NCBI GenBank assembly: GCA_000987045.1
Contig: LAKY01000072.1
Location: 1-64,000, forward strand
DNA: 64,000 nucleotides
Source: Clostridiales bacterium PH28_bin88
Lineage (GTDB): Bacteria; Bacillota; PH28-bin88
Direction of reading: 5' to 3'
Within the stretch, counting starts at the first letter, position 1, and each line of letters opens with the position of its first letter. This document shows, one piece after another, positions 62,413-64,000 of the stretch. Below the pieces are notes generated by a model, which did not search any database, was not told where the DNA came from, and saw only the letters and a program-made list of their open reading frames with translations. Position numbers and translations under genes: made by a program.

Positions 62413-64000
62413 TCATCCCGTTGAGCGGGTAAGGGTTTCTGCAATCTTTCTTCCTTCCTCTGTGAGCCGCGTACCCGCGCGCCCCAGCCCGGCCTTTACC
62501 AATCCCGCCACCGCCAGGCGGGCCAAACGGGAACGCACTTCCTGCTCACCCAGGTCGATCCCCTGGGCGCGGGCGTGTAATGCTAAGGAACGCCGCCCCG
62601 CCTTTTGGCCCGCCTTTTCAGCCCGATACAACTCGCGAAGAAGAAATCGGATTTCCGGCTGTTCCAGCAGGTTATCAGGAATCACCAACGGTTTATTAAC
62701 CCTCTCGGTAAATGGCATATGGGGGACACCTGAACCTGCCCGCCGGATGGAATCCGGCAAGTTTTCCAAAAGTAACTTACCGTCGGATATGTTCACCATA
62801 TATTCAATACAATTTTCCAGTTCACGGACGTTGCCGGGCCAATGGTAGCTGGTGAATACTTCCAGGATATCCGCCGGCAGATCATGTTTGTATCCCAGTC
62901 TATGCAAAAAATGGCGAACGAGTCCGGGAATATCATCCTTTCGCTGGCGTAAAGGAGGTATCTTTAATGGAAGGACGTTAAGCCGGTAGTAGAGATCAGC
63001 CCGGAACGCCCCCTCCTCCACCAATCGCTCCAGTTCCCGGTTTGTAGCGGCAATTACTCGCACATCCACTGGAATCACCCGGGAGCCGCCCACCCGCATG
63101 ACAACCTTCTCCTGCAACACCCGGAGCAACCTGGCCTGCAATTCCAGGGGCAGATCCCCAATTTCATCCAGAAAAATCGTCCCCCTGTGGGCCTGCTCGA
63201 AAAGCCCGGCCTTCCCTCCCCGCTTCGCACCGGTAAAAGCCCCTTCTTCGTATCCGAACAGCTCACTTTCCAGCAGGGTGTGCGGGAGGGCCGCGCAATT
63301 GACTGCGACAAACGGGTAGCCTTTACGCTGAGAAGCGTTATGCAATGCCTGGGCAAACAACTCCTTCCCCGTCCCGCTTTCACCCTGGATAAGGATGGAG
63401 GAATCTCCGCGGGTTAGTTTGCGGGCGGTAGTAATAACCTTCCTGATAGCTTCCCCCTCAAAGACTATATCTTCAAAGGTGTACCTGGCCACATATCCCT
63501 TACGCTTCAGTTCCCGCCGGAGCTTGTCTTCCAACTCCTCAATTTCGGTAGCCGCCTTAAAGGTAATCACCGCTCCTACAGCCACCCTGGTCTTGATAAG
63601 CGGTACTCGATTTACCACCAGGTCCTGCTGCCCCACCCGGCATAAGGTGTCCACCACCGGGTCTCCACCGGTCCCGCAGCTCACTGCCAGTTCCGGGCAA
63701 ATGTGCTCCAGGTGCTGGCCAAGGGCTTTCCAGCCTTGAACCTTCAATATTCTCTCCGCCATCCGGTTAAAGAGGGTCACCCGGCCCTCCCTGTCCAGCG
63801 CAATCACCCCTTCGTGAACGATATCCAAAATCAACTCAGTCTGCTCCAGCATGTCACCCAGAAGGTTGATGGCCTTTTGCAGCCCCGGGCTCCTGGGAAT
63901 AGTCCTTTCCATGTAATCAGCCACCATCTGGTTCATGGATTCGTCAAAGAGGCTGAACTTGGTGAGGATGTCTACCACCGTGCTACTGTCCACCACCCGG
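62413..64000 (-). CDS. Sigma-54-dependent transcriptional activator (partial at window edge)
   Basis: At least 527 residues are visible and the N-terminus runs past base 64000. A PAS domain (VHEGVIALDREGRVTLFNRMAERI) is followed by an AAA+ domain with GESGTGKE (Walker A), YEEGAFTGAKRGG (the GAFTGA sigma-54 contact) and GTIFLDEIGDLP (Walker B). The end is a winged-helix-like region instead of the usual Fis-type helix-turn-helix. It lies right upstream of a sigma-54 promoter and its catabolic operon, so it most likely controls that operon in response to a small molecule sensed by the PAS domain. Confidence 0.92.
   Translation of the reverse strand, partial: RVVDSSTVVDILTKFSLFDESMNQMVADYMERTIPRSPGLQKAINLLGDMLEQTELILDIVHEGVIALDREGRVTLFNRMAERILKVQGWKALGQHLEHICPELAVSCGTGGDPVVDTLCRVGQQDLVVNRVPLIKTRVAVGAVITFKAATEIEELEDKLRRELKRKGYVARYTFEDIVFEGEAIRKVITTARKLTRGDSSILIQGESGTGKELFAQALHNASQRKGYPFVAVNCAALPHTLLESELFGYEEGAFTGAKRGGKAGLFEQAHRGTIFLDEIGDLPLELQARLLRVLQEKVVMRVGGSRVIPVDVRVIAATNRELERLVEEGAFRADLYYRLNVLPLKIPPLRQRKDDIPGLVRHFLHRLGYKHDLPADILEVFTSYHWPGNVRELENCIEYMVNISDGKLLLENLPDSIRRAGSGVPHMPFTERVNKPLVIPDNLLEQPEIRFLLRELYRAEKAGQKAGRRSLALHARAQGIDLGEQEVRSRLARLAVAGLVKAGLGRAGTRLTEEGRKIAETLTRSTG

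Overview
The window looks like a chromosome segment of an anaerobic, respiratory Gram-positive bacterium of the Clostridia (Peptococcaceae / Thermincola / Desulfotomaculum type). The signs are strong AGGAGG-type ribosome sites, a HutP antitermination system, DinR/LexA boxes of the Firmicutes type, a haem operon of the siroheme-dependent anaerobic kind with a NirJ-type radical SAM enzyme, multihaem c-type cytochromes, a membrane succinate dehydrogenase/fumarate reductase, a membrane [NiFe] hydrogenase and sigma-54 promoters. The genus is an inference.

Bases 1-22000 are an accessory, defence-rich island, all on the minus strand. Read in the direction of transcription: a GNAT toxin-antitoxin-like pair sits between a complete tRNA-Leu(CAG) and a 39-bp copy of its 3' end; then a NERD-nuclease/helicase; an ADP-ribosylglycohydrolase behind a LexA box; a tightly packed five-gene operon res-mod-sir2-herA-uvrD (type III restriction-modification, SIR2-HerA, and a RelE-like/UvrD helicase fusion); and a second LexA-box unit made of a 57-aa basic protein, a 1592-aa coiled-coil zinc-finger protein and the broken start of what looks like a defence helicase. 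Base composition changes between and within these genes, which suggests modular assembly.

Bases 22000-42000 are mostly core metabolism. They hold a 3D-domain cell-wall protein with an in-frame stop, an FtsA-like ATPase, the haem operon (precorrin-2 dehydrogenase, hemA, hemC, cobA-hemD fusion, hemB, nirJ2-like, hemL), a 10-haem NapC-type cytochrome, a 6-haem lipoprotein cytochrome with a polyprenyl synthase, and sdhACDB behind a near-consensus sigma-54 promoter. A NUDIX hydrolase, a 47-aa zinc ribbon and an MgtC-like protein with an acetyltransferase-like tail follow.

Bases 42000-64000 hold cinA, an MFS exporter, an N-acetylglutamate synthase-like GNAT, tryptophanase with a leader that could mask its ribosome site, a [NiFe] hydrogenase operon with cytochrome b, maturation protease and ferredoxin, hutH and hutP with a recognisable antiterminator between them, an iron-sulfur flavoprotein and dihydrolipoyl dehydrogenase. 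The right end is a sigma-54-controlled amine/amino-acid catabolic operon (M20 deacylase, amidohydrolase, class III aminotransferase, APC permease, glutamine-synthetase-like ligase) next to its likely sigma-54 activator, which runs off the window.

The most unusual parts are the composite res-mod-sir2-herA-uvrD operon, the SOS-linked giant-protein cassette with a promoter nearly identical to that of the ADP-ribosylglycohydrolase, the hutP-hutH antiterminator, and the two sigma-54 promoters.
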